Notes: generated by a model not told the origin, from the sequence alone. A DNA stretch of 8,061 bases from Bacillota bacterium (GCA_012510305.1 JAAZIE010000084.1:1-8061); one strand, 5' to 3'; positions 1 through 5,543 are shown, numbered from the stretch's first letter. Program-made: numbers and translations.

Positions 1-356
1 CCCCTGGGAGAGGTGCAGGCGGCGGTGGAGGAGGCCGGTTGCGGTGATCCCGGGCCCGTGGAAAGCGTGAAGATCAGTGCAAAAGGGCCTCCGGCAGGGC
101 GACCATGCTAAAAATAAATGAGGTGGAGGTGCCTGCTCCCTCGCTGCGGCTCGCCCTGGGCAGCACCGAGATGCGCTCCACCTTTATCGAGGAGATCAAG
201 ATCGGCGAAGGGGGGCCCTACCTCTCCGGGACCGGTTACGGTCACGGCGTGGGCATGTGCCAGTGGGGCGCGCGCGCCCTGGCCGAGGAGGGGCGCAGCC
301 CCGAAGAGATCGTCAACTACTTTTACCGGGGGATCACCCTGGCCAAGGCATGGTGA
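1..356 (+). CDS. SpoIID/LytB-domain protein, C-terminal part, frame broken near position 85
   Basis: This is the C-terminal end of a SpoIID/LytB-family protein; the 5' end lies outside the window. SpoIID is a membrane-anchored lytic transglycosylase that degrades denuded peptidoglycan during forespore engulfment. LytB-type relatives modify amidases, and the fragment cannot separate the two. The family signature GHGVGMCQWGARALA lies at about 241-285, followed by the usual ending (EEIVNYFYRGI) and TGA at 354-356. The sequence is open in frame 1 from base 1 (PLGEVQAAVEEAG..., then DPGPVESVKISAK) to a TAA at 109-111. The family continues in frame 3 from about 84 (RASGRATMLKINEVEV). Frame 3 is itself closed upstream by a TGA at 45-47. 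So one base appears to be missing around 81-90, next to AAAAGGGCC. The ATG at 105 is an internal methionine of the domain, not a convincing start: no ribosome binding site precedes it. A sequencing error, a true frameshift or recoding are all possible. Confidence 0.85.
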
Positions 357-416
357 CTGAGGGGTGTGAAGCGGGCCGGCACTCCCGGGGATATAATCTG
401 CTTTATCCTCACCGGG

Positions 417-453
417 GCGGGTAAGGGAACCCCGGGCGCCCAACCCGCGGGGT
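417..453. other. Overlapping GC-rich inverted repeats in the convergent spoIID-like/purC spacer
   Basis: The 112-bp spacer between two converging genes holds two overlapping inverted repeats: GCGGGT 417-422 with ACCCGC 443-448, and ACCCCG 429-434 with CGGGGT 448-453. They cannot form together. Neither has a T-tract on either strand, so an intrinsic terminator is not demonstrated. A convergent spacer is nevertheless where a transcription end would be expected. Confidence 0.3.
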
Positions 454-468
454 AAAATAAGTTGTCCC

Positions 469-1140
469 CTATCCGAGGATGATTGCGGCCGGTTCATCTG
501 GTAAGAGGACCCGGTCGCCGTGGCGCACCCGCATGGTATCGCCGGAGATTTCGTCAATGAGCAGGATCCGGTCGCCCCTTTCCCCAAATTCGTACTTGAT
601 ATCCAAAAGCTCCAGTTCTTTTTGAGACAGCTGCTCTTTAAGCAGGGCGGTAGCCCGGCGGGCCGCCTCTTTCATATAGTCGATCTCTGCCGGCAAAGCT
701 ATGCCCAGTGCCACCAGGGCCTCTTCGTTGATCGGCGGGTCGCCGCGCTCGTCGTCTTTCAAGGTAAACTCCACCAGGGAAGGCAGCGGCTCGCCCGCGG
801 TAATGTAGCGGCTGTAGCGGCGTAAAAAGCTGCCCCAGGCTTTCTCGCGGCAGATTACCTCCAGGCCGAAAGAGCGTGCTTTTTTCACCAGCAGGCTGTT
901 TTCGGCCGGGCCGGGTTCAAGGTAATGTGTCGGTATCCCCGCCTTCTCCAACAGCTCGAAAAAATGAACCGACAGCTTTAAGGAGGCGGCGCCCTTGCCG
1001 GCAACCCGGCCGGCCACCTCGTTGCCCCCGGGATCCAGGCGGCCGCCCGAGCCGGTAACGCTATCTTTAAAGCAGAGCAGAAGGCGGTCTTCCGTCCAGT
1101 AAAAGAGATCCTTTGTTTTTCCGCTGAGGAGTTTTTTCAT
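469..1140 (-). CDS. purC: SAICAR synthetase-like protein (divergent PurC)
   Basis: 223-residue relative of phosphoribosylaminoimidazole-succinocarboxamide synthase, which joins aspartate to CAIR using ATP in purine synthesis. Visible family landmarks are N-terminal GKTKDLFY (7-14), FKDSVTG (24-30; most PurC have FKD-D-A-T), KG (49-50), GIPTHYL (68-74), a LEVICREKAWGS block, VEFTLKDDERGDPPI, DIKYEFG and DEISGDTMRV. Several differ from the canonical form. The usual DE-(I/F)-S-P-D...RLWD reads DEISGDTMRVRH, and the tail after it is only about 15 residues rather than the normal C-terminal helices. It is shorter than typical PurC (about 235-240). The start ATG at 1140 has AAAGGGG upstream with an 8-nt gap. 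The gene stands alone, outside any visible pur operon, and converges on the SpoIID-like gene. It may be the genome's real SAICAR synthetase or a paralogue with another substrate; the fold assignment is firm, the reaction less so. No clear promoter is visible. Confidence 0.82.
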   Translation of the reverse strand: MKKLLSGKTKDLFYWTEDRLLLCFKDSVTGSGGRLDPGGNEVAGRVAGKGAASLKLSVHFFELLEKAGIPTHYLEPGPAENSLLVKKARSFGLEVICREKAWGSFLRRYSRYITAGEPLPSLVEFTLKDDERGDPPINEEALVALGIALPAEIDYMKEAARRATALLKEQLSQKELELLDIKYEFGERGDRILLIDEISGDTMRVRHGDRVLLPDEPAAIILG

Positions 1141-1301
1141 TTCACTGCCCCTTTGTTTTCTTCAGATTGCACTGCTTCCCGCTTCTCTTCGTCACGGGAC
1201 CGGCTGTTCCTTCCTGCAGGTTGCCCTTTTCGCAGAGGCTGTACCCGGATTAAACTGACGCCGCCAAAATGAGCCCCTGCCGGCCCCGGTAAAAAAGACA
1301 T
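1137..1301 (-). CDS. Possible 54-codon ORF overlapping the purC start (doubtful)
   Basis: On the minus strand an open frame runs from an ATG at 1301 to a TGA at 1137-1139. This TGA shares the ATGA motif with the purC-like start codon, an arrangement typical of translational coupling. The peptide would begin MSFLPGPAGAHFGGVSLIRV and end in a charged, Glu/Lys-rich tail. It lies in a divergent spacer, so it is not the shadow of another gene. Against it, there is no ribosome binding site before the ATG, I recognise no family, and open frames are common by chance in GC-rich DNA. The frame continues upstream to an ATG at 1427, but that part overlaps yabP and the yabP promoter region. Confidence 0.2.
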   Translation of the reverse strand: MSFLPGPAGAHFGGVSLIRVQPLRKGQPAGRNSRSRDEEKREAVQSEENKGAVK

Positions 1302-1327
1302 AAATTTATGGTACAAACTCATAACAT
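1298..1327 (+). promoter_or_regulatory. Candidate sigma-E-type promoter for yabP-yabQ
   Basis: ACATAAA (1298-1304) and CATAACAT (1320-1327), 15 bp apart, resemble the mother-cell sigma-E boxes (roughly GHATANT and CATACAHT). Transcription would start near 1335, about 45 nt before yabP. In B. subtilis yabP and yabQ belong to the sigma-E regulon, which supports the reading. The match is partial and the stretch is AT-rich, so this is a candidate only. Confidence 0.35.
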
Positions 1328-1380
1328 ATAACGTATAGAAAACCTGCAACAGCCTCATTAAAGGGAGAGGAGGAAAGGCT

Positions 1381-1671
1381 ATGGAGGAGAAATATGGATT
1401 CCGCAACGGGCAGCACCGCCTGGTCATTGAAAATAGGGAGAGGACAGAAATTACCGGCGTAATTCATGTGGACAGCTTTGACGACGAAGAGGTGATCATG
1501 GAAACTGAGCAGGGGCTGCTGGCGGTGCGGGGTGAAAACCTGCACATCAAGCACTTAAACCTCGAGCAGGGTGAGATCTCCATAGACGGACTTATCCTGG
1601 AGCTGGCCTACGCGGAAAACAAGCAGGCGGGGGCGCGCGGGAAAACACTTTTGGAGAGGCTCTTCAGATAG
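1381..1671 (+). CDS. yabP: Sporulation protein YabP
   Basis: 96-residue protein of the YabP/YqfC family of small sporulation proteins expressed in the mother cell; in B. subtilis it is about 100 residues. The biochemical role is not established. The family pattern is visible: N-terminal RLVIENRERTEITGVIHVDSFDDEEVIMET, then a glycine-rich turn, GLLAVRGENLHIKHLNLEQGEISIDGLI and a basic C-terminus (LLERLFR). There is no signal peptide or membrane segment. The ATG start is well supported by AGGAGG at 1368-1373 with 7 nt spacing. The stop TAG overlaps the GTG start of yabQ by one base, so the two are probably translationally coupled. In many Firmicutes an S4-domain gene (yabO) precedes yabP; here the upstream neighbour is the divergent purC-like gene instead. 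Confidence 0.93.
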   Translation: MEEKYGFRNGQHRLVIENRERTEITGVIHVDSFDDEEVIMETEQGLLAVRGENLHIKHLNLEQGEISIDGLILELAYAENKQAGARGKTLLERLFR

Positions 1672-2039
1672 TGAACGGCCTTGCTGTTTCCTCGCCGGCT
1701 TTTCAGCAGGTGGTTGCATTTTTGGAGGCGGCAGTACTGGGCTTGCTTTTTGCTTTTTTCTATGATTTTTACCGGGCGGTGCGGTTGCGGCTCCGCCGTT
1801 TTCCGCCCCTTCTTTCAGCAGCCGCCGACTGTATTTTCTGGTTGGCCGCCGCCGTGGCGGCGGTTCTATTTTTTGCATACCGCCGTTGGGGCGAGATCTA
1901 TATGTACATTTATATCGGGTTGGCCGGAGGGTTTATCTGCTATCTACGTTACCTGAGCCGGTATATTTTGCCCCTTTGGCAAAGAAGCCTTGCTTTCCTT
2001 GCCCGATTTTTGGCCCGCCTGCCGGGTAAAAGAGAATAA
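1671..2039 (+). CDS. yabQ: Sporulation membrane protein YabQ
   Basis: 122-residue integral membrane protein of the YabQ family. In B. subtilis YabQ sits in the membrane around the forespore and is needed for spore cortex formation. Three hydrophobic segments are visible at about residues 11-33, 47-69 and 75-92, followed by a basic, partly hydrophobic tail. The short cytosolic FYDFYRAVRLRLRRF loop after the first segment is typical of the family. The protein is shorter than the B. subtilis form. The start is GTG at 1671, inside the yabP stop (TAGTG), with GGAGAGG at 1653-1659 as ribosome binding site. It is co-transcribed with yabP by position. After it comes a 123-bp gap before divIC, which breaks the otherwise tight packing. 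Confidence 0.9.
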   Translation: MNGLAVSSPAFQQVVAFLEAAVLGLLFAFFYDFYRAVRLRLRRFPPLLSAAADCIFWLAAAVAAVLFFAYRRWGEIYMYIYIGLAGGFICYLRYLSRYILPLWQRSLAFLARFLARLPGKRE

Positions 2040-2071
2040 ATCTCATTTAACAAGCTGTTTTTTTCAGGGCG

Positions 2072-2143
2072 ATGCAGGAACTTTTTGTCTTGGCGGCGAA
2101 GTATGAGTGTCCCGAAGGCACTCTTCGGGGAAAGATGAGATAG
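2072..2143 (+). CDS. Possible 23-codon ORF in the yabQ-divIC spacer (leader peptide candidate)
   Basis: A short frame beginning ATG at 2072 (MQELFVLAAKYECPEG...) ends with TAG at 2141-2143, 19 bp before divIC. It fills most of a 123-bp spacer that otherwise has no gene. The only upstream purine-rich stretch is CAGGGCG directly before the ATG, a poor ribosome binding site. The second half contains two alternative hairpins (listed separately). It could be a leader peptide, or a structured RNA or DNA element that happens to be open. No family is recognised. Confidence 0.22.
   Translation: MQELFVLAAKYECPEGTLRGKMR
2105..2129 (+). other. Two mutually exclusive hairpins between yabQ and divIC
   Basis: CCCGAAG (2111-2117) pairs perfectly with CTTCGGG (2123-2129) around a 5-nt loop. 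The overlapping GAGTG (2105-2109) pairs with CACTC (2119-2123). The two cannot coexist because they share bases 2119-2123. No T-tract follows, so it is not an ordinary terminator. It could influence RNA stability or readthrough into divIC. Confidence 0.45.
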
Positions 2144-2162
2144 CACGGAGCGAGGTACGGCG

Positions 2163-2495
2163 ATGAGGCGTAAAGCAGATAAAGGGAAGATCACCTTGTT
2201 CCCCCGGCGGAAGCAGGGCGGTTACGGAATTTCAAGGCTGTCTGCCCTGGCCGGGTTGTTGGTGCTCGGTTTTTTGCTGACGGTGGTCGTGGTCCAAGCC
2301 TTTCAGTACAACCGGCTGCAAAAGGAACTGGCTGCGGTCGAGTTACGGGTGGCGGAAAAAGAATCGCGTAACGAGAGCGCCGCCGATGAGGTGGCCCGGC
2401 TCACTGACCCCGAATCAGGCTATATCGAGGTGCTGGCACGCAAGTGGTTGGGGTTGGTCCGGCCCGGGGAGATCGTCATTCAGCTTGAGGATTGA
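2163..2495 (+). CDS. divIC: Septum formation initiator DivIC (FtsB/DivIC family)
   Basis: 110-residue bitopic membrane protein of the DivIC/FtsB family, a divisome component that forms a complex with FtsL and DivIB at the septum in both vegetative and sporulation division. The topology fits: a basic cytoplasmic N-terminus (1-25), one membrane span (about 26-47), a heptad-rich coiled coil (about 48-80, QYNRLQKELAAVELRVAEKE), then the conserved YIEVLARKWLGLVRPGEIVI block. B. subtilis DivIC is 125 residues. The ATG start at 2163 has GAGGT at 2152-2156 with 6 nt spacing. The TGA stop (2493-2495) lies inside the -35 box of the yabR promoter. Its position after yabPQ matches B. subtilis. I see no convincing vegetative promoter in the preceding spacer, though DivIC is expected to be needed outside sporulation. 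Confidence 0.93.
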   Translation: MRRKADKGKITLFPRRKQGGYGISRLSALAGLLVLGFLLTVVVVQAFQYNRLQKELAAVELRVAEKESRNESAADEVARLTDPESGYIEVLARKWLGLVRPGEIVIQLED

Positions 2496-2519
2496 CAAAT
2501 CATTCGAAAAAGTTATAAT
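2492..2519 (+). promoter_or_regulatory. Sigma-A promoter of yabR
   Basis: TTGACA (2492-2497) and TATAAT (2514-2519) both match the consensus exactly, with 16 bp between them. The predicted start is near 2526, giving a leader of about 40 nt to yabR. The -35 box contains the divIC stop codon. This should be a strong housekeeping promoter separating yabR expression from the sporulation genes upstream. Confidence 0.8.
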
Positions 2520-2565
2520 ATCTATAGATTCAAGTAAGATTATGCAAGGAGGATTTTCTAGAAGA

Positions 2566-2955
2566 ATGCCTGTAAAGGTAGGCAGTACTGTGGAAGGGGT
2601 GGTCACCGGGATCACTAATTTTGGCGCTTTTATAACGCTTCCCAGCGGAGAAACCGGGTTGGTGCATATTTCAGAAGTGGCTAATTCTTATGTCAAGGAT
2701 ATCCACGATTATCTGAAAAAGTCCGATCGGGTTAAAGTGAAGGTGCTCTCGGTGGATGGTAAAGGGAAAATTGGCTTGTCGATCCGGCGCGCCCTTGCCA
2801 GGCCGGGGTCGCGTGATTTTCGAAGGGAGAAACGGGTATCCTTTGAAGACAAGCTGGCCAAGTTCATGAAAGAAAGCGATGAGAGGCTGCAGGATCTGAA
2901 ACGCAACACGGAATCTAAAAGAGGCGGCCGGGGCACGTACCGGGAAGCCTTCTAG
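2566..2955 (+). CDS. yabR: S1-domain RNA-binding protein YabR
   Basis: 129-residue protein with one N-terminal S1 (OB-fold) RNA-binding domain at about residues 3-72 (VGSTVEGVVTGITNFGAFIT, then GETGLVHISEVA... and KVKVLSVDGKGKIGLSIR). A basic, probably disordered tail with EDKLAKFMKESDERLQDLKR follows. The length matches B. subtilis YabR (128). The role is unresolved; proteins of this type are thought to act on translation or RNA. The frame is open further 5' into divIC, but homologues begin at MPVKVG, which is ATG 2566. A strong AAGGAGG lies at 2546-2552, giving an unusually long 13-nt gap that is filled by an inverted repeat around TTCTAGAA. An in-frame ATG at 2542 precedes that Shine-Dalgarno and has none of its own. 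The gene has its own sigma-A promoter and ends in a terminator at 3060-3082, so it is probably a single-gene unit. Confidence 0.9.
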   Translation: MPVKVGSTVEGVVTGITNFGAFITLPSGETGLVHISEVANSYVKDIHDYLKKSDRVKVKVLSVDGKGKIGLSIRRALARPGSRDFRREKRVSFEDKLAKFMKESDERLQDLKRNTESKRGGRGTYREAF

Positions 2956-3059
2956 GGGCCGGCGCCGGAGACAGGCCGGCTTCACGTTGCAGCAACACCC
3001 ATAAATAAAAATTAAAAACGAATGCTAGGGTTTTTCGAGTATCATGAGAGGCCTTCTAG

Positions 3060-3082
3060 AACACCTCCCGGGGTGTTTTTTT
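3060..3082 (+). terminator. Intrinsic terminator of yabR
   Basis: AACACC (3060-3065) pairs with GGTGTT (3072-3077), plus a T-G pair, around a CCCG loop, followed by a run of seven T to 3082. It lies 105 bp after the yabR stop on the coding strand and separates yabR from the spoIIE control region. Confidence 0.85.
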
Positions 3083-3268
3083 ATGCCTTCTTCAGCGGTA
3101 ACAGCGCGTGGCCAACGCAGCGGGATGCTTTTTTCCAGGCGATCACATCCCGGTGGGCTACTTAATTCGATCTGGTTATACGGGAACTGAGACGATCAAG
3201 GGTCTGCCGGGATCGGCCCGGCTGATAAAATGACGGTAGCAAAGGCTTAACCCTGAGAAATGGCCCTA
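3083..3268. other. Non-coding stretch upstream of the spoIIE control region, with two inverted repeats
   Basis: No supportable gene lies between the yabR terminator and the spoIIE promoter region. Two inverted repeats are visible: CGGGATG 3121-3127 with CATCCCG 3146-3152 (18-nt loop), and GCCGGG 3206-3211 with CCCGGC 3217-3222 (5-nt loop). Neither is followed by a T-tract. In B. subtilis tRNA genes lie just upstream of spoIIE; I looked for a T-loop GGTTCGAATCC-like motif here and found none. The stretch matches no riboswitch that I can recognise. Confidence 0.4.
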
Positions 3269-3278
3269 TTTGTCGCAA
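3269..3278 (+). promoter_or_regulatory. Spo0A-box-like site upstream of spoIIE
   Basis: TTTGTCGCAA differs at one position from the core 0A box (TGTCGAA). It lies about 26 bp upstream of the spoIIE -35 hexamer, and its centre is about 32 bp (close to three helical turns) from a second 0A-like site on the opposite strand (TTTGACA, 3303-3309, versus TTCGACA) that overlaps the -35. This suggests Spo0A~P binding. Confidence 0.55.
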
Positions 3279-3303
3279 AAATATTATCCACCCCCTCCTG
3301 TTT

Positions 3304-3336
3304 TTGACATACATTTCAGGACAGATCATCTATAAT
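3304..3336 (+). promoter_or_regulatory. spoIIE promoter: consensus sigma-A boxes with 21-bp spacing
   Basis: TTGACA (3304-3309) and TATAAT (3331-3336) are both exact sigma-A consensus hexamers but stand 21 bp apart rather than 17. B. subtilis spoIIE and spoIIG are known for this architecture (about 21-22 bp): sigma-A RNA polymerase cannot use the promoter well without Spo0A~P. Initiation is predicted near 3343, about 25 nt before the start codon. The conserved spacing upstream of the orthologous gene makes the call strong. Confidence 0.75.
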
Positions 3337-3368
3337 GCTTTTTACCAGAACCACGGAGGTGGGTGTCT

Positions 3369-5543
3369 GTGCAGATGGAAGGGACAACCTTGGCCCACGA
3401 AGCCACATCTTCTACCACCGGAGGTAGTCGGGAACGCCTCAACACCTTGCAGTCATTATACCGGAAGGGAGAGGCCCTCTTCAGCGTGCCCAACGTTCTG
3501 CTGGCGCTGGCAGGTTTCCTCTTGGGCAGGGCCGAAATCTTCGGCGAGATCGCACCCTTCGGGGCGGTATTCTGGCTCATCGCGTTGCGGGAAAAACCAA
3601 AGCAAAGTTTCCTGGTGGCGGCGGCCGTTCTCGCAGGCCGGGCGACGGGCAGTGGCGGCGCTACGGCAGCACTCATGCTCCTGGGAGCGATGGCAGCGGT
3701 CTGGTTCATGGAGGGTTTGGCTCTCCGGGCGCTTAAGTGGAGAATCCCGCTGTTGCCGGCAGCCGCGGTGCTGGTAACCCTGAGCCGGTTAACCGTCTTC
3801 TTCAACGCTCCTCAACTTCTGGATGCTCTCTACCTCGCGCTGGAGTTAATCATCGGTTTCCTGGCAGCAGTGGTTATGCTTCCGGGAATGCGCCTGATCG
3901 ATTTTCTCCCGCGAAGCCGTGACAGACCGGTAACGGGTCCTGAAGAGAAGCTGGCCCTGTTTCTCATTTTCATTCTGGGCCTGTTCGGCCTGAAGAATAT
4001 CGTAGCGGCAGGCTTATCCGTAGAAGCGGCCGCCTGTTATCTAAGCATCTTGCTCACAGCCTACTTGTTGGGGGTGGGCTGGGGCGCCGCAACGGGAATA
4101 ATTACAGGGACAATATTGGGGTTGGGGAACCCCTTCTTTTACCTTTACATTGGGTCCCTCTCCTTTAGCGGCTTCTGGACCGGGCTGCTCAAGCCCCTGG
4201 GCCGGTGGGGCTCCGCAGCAGGGTTCCTGTTCACCATGCCGGTGCTTTTCCTGCTCGCCCCCGGGGAGATGCCCGGGATTTACTGGAAGGAAGGCCTGCT
4301 CTCCCTGGTACTATTCCTGGCTATCCCGGCACAAAAGCTCCGCGGGCTGTCGCTTCAGCTCGAAGGGCTGGGATGGGGGGACAGTGGAGAAGCACCGGAA
4401 AAGATGCGCCTGGCGATTACCGAGCGGATCCGGCACCTGGCCAAGCTGTTCAGTGAACTTTCACTGGGCTTCGCCCAGGTCTCGGCAACCGAGCTGCCGG
4501 ATAGCGAAGATGAAAGCTCTTTTATGCTGGAAGAGCTCATGAACCGGGTTTGCCGTTCCTGCTTGTTCCGGCGGCGCTGCTGGGAGAAGGATCAACACAG
4601 CCACCGGCGCTTGATCCTCGACCTGTTGGAGCGCTCCGAAAAGGAAGGGGAGGTGGTGCCGGCTCATCTGCCCGCCGCCTTCCGCGAAAGGTGCCACCAG
4701 CCGGAGGAGCTGGTCAGGGCAACCAACAACTTGCGGGATATGATTGCGGTAAACCGGTTCTGGGAACAAAAGGTGAGAGAGGGGAAGGAGCTGGTTTCGG
4801 GACAGCTGCAGGGCCTGGCCGGCGTGATGCATGACCTGGCCTGCGAAGTGGAAGAAAACCAGTTTCCTCCCGTCGTGGGCGAGCAGGCTCCCCTCTTCAA
4901 CCTTGAGTTCGGCCTGGCCCAAAAAGCCGGTCGGAACCAGCAGGTTTGCGGTGATTACTACAGTCTCCTGGAGCTGGGCATAAGGGAACAGGTGATCATC
5001 CTTAGCGACGGAATGGGCAGCGGACCGCGCGCCGCAGCGGAGAGCAAACAAGCGATCGTACTTCTGGAACGCCTGCTCGAGGCGGGCTTCAAAAAAGAAG
5101 TGGTGCTGCGCAGTGTCAACTCTCTGCTGCAGTTGCGCACGGCTAGCGAAACCTTTGCCACCGTGGACATGGCCCTGATTGACCTGGTCGAAGGAGAGGT
5201 GGAGCTCTTAAAAATCGGAGCGGCTCCCAGCATGATCAAGCGAGGAAGGGAGGTCTCAAGCGTCGGGGCTCCCTCGCTCCCCCTGGGGATCCTTTCCCGG
5301 GTAGAGGTGAAAAGCTATTTGGAAAAGCTGGAGCCCGGCGATCTGCTGGTCATGGTTACTGATGGAGCTGGTGACTCCGGGGGCCAGTTTTCCTGGCTGG
5401 CCACGTTTCTCCGCCAGATGGAAAACAGCCCACCGCAAATTGTAGCCGACCGGATTGTGGAAGAAGCGGCGCGCTGCTGCGACGGCCGGTTGCGGGACGA
5501 TCTGACAGTGGCGGTCTGCCGGCTGATCCGGTTAAAACGGTAA
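3369..5543 (+). CDS. spoIIE: Stage II sporulation protein E, PP2C-type serine phosphatase
   Basis: 724-residue polytopic membrane phosphatase. It dephosphorylates the anti-anti-sigma factor SpoIIAA and so releases sigma-F in the forespore; it also takes part in polar septation. Domains in order are a cytoplasmic N-terminus (1-38), a multi-span membrane region (about 40-325), a regulatory linker (about 330-510) with C395-x2-C398-x5-C404-W as in other SpoIIE proteins, and a C-terminal PP2C domain (about 515-724). The metal-site motifs are CGDYYS (D529), SDGMGSG (D547), MVTDGAGD (D665) and RDDLTV near the end, so the phosphatase looks intact. It is about 100 residues shorter than B. subtilis SpoIIE (827). 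Three in-frame starts compete. GTG 3369 sits 7 nt after GGAGGTG (3355-3361) and is preferred; GTG 3363 is too close and ATG 3375 is far. The gene is preceded by a Spo0A-type promoter, followed by its own terminator, and is therefore probably monocistronic. Confidence 0.95.
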   Translation: MQMEGTTLAHEATSSTTGGSRERLNTLQSLYRKGEALFSVPNVLLALAGFLLGRAEIFGEIAPFGAVFWLIALREKPKQSFLVAAAVLAGRATGSGGATAALMLLGAMAAVWFMEGLALRALKWRIPLLPAAAVLVTLSRLTVFFNAPQLLDALYLALELIIGFLAAVVMLPGMRLIDFLPRSRDRPVTGPEEKLALFLIFILGLFGLKNIVAAGLSVEAAACYLSILLTAYLLGVGWGAATGIITGTILGLGNPFFYLYIGSLSFSGFWTGLLKPLGRWGSAAGFLFTMPVLFLLAPGEMPGIYWKEGLLSLVLFLAIPAQKLRGLSLQLEGLGWGDSGEAPEKMRLAITERIRHLAKLFSELSLGFAQVSATELPDSEDESSFMLEELMNRVCRSCLFRRRCWEKDQHSHRRLILDLLERSEKEGEVVPAHLPAAFRERCHQPEELVRATNNLRDMIAVNRFWEQKVREGKELVSGQLQGLAGVMHDLACEVEENQFPPVVGEQAPLFNLEFGLAQKAGRNQQVCGDYYSLLELGIREQVIILSDGMGSGPRAAAESKQAIVLLERLLEAGFKKEVVLRSVNSLLQLRTASETFATVDMALIDLVEGEVELLKIGAAPSMIKRGREVSSVGAPSLPLGILSRVEVKSYLEKLEPGDLLVMVTDGAGDSGGQFSWLATFLRQMENSPPQIVADRIVEEAARCCDGRLRDDLTVAVCRLIRLKR

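Noticed and set aside
392..397. TATAAT hexamer in the spoIID-like/purC spacer
   Set aside because: No -35-like hexamer lies at a suitable distance, and no gene follows on the plus strand; it is probably chance.
108..587. 159-codon minus-strand frame across the spoIID-like gene and the spacer
   Set aside because: It overlaps two recognised genes, including the 3' end of the purC-like gene on the same strand, and the protein is of low plausibility (GC-driven composition).
2386..2565. Upstream extension of the yabR frame into divIC
   Set aside because: The extension covers the end of divIC in another frame and the yabR promoter, so it would not be on the main transcript; S1 homologues start at MPVKVG.
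2958..2980. GCCGGC repeats after yabR as a terminator
   Set aside because: The 6-bp stem has no T-tract; the real terminator is at 3060-3082.
2947..3059. 9-bp direct repeat GCCTTCTAG at 2947-2955 and 3051-3059
   Set aside because: Too short to claim as a target-site duplication; the sequence between is spacer with no transposase or terminal inverted repeats.
3100..3260. Possible riboswitch or tRNA before spoIIE (fluoride or c-di-GMP type considered)
   Set aside because: Short matches such as GGCGAT and GGCTGAT are present, but the conserved cores are not, and the stretch lies upstream of the predicted spoIIE transcript start.
4461..5051. 196-codon minus-strand open frame inside spoIIE
   Set aside because: It lies wholly within the PP2C-bearing part of spoIIE, shows no family features and has no ribosome binding site; it is a by-product of GC-rich coding sequence. 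The same holds for the other frames antisense to spoIIE, tilS and purC.
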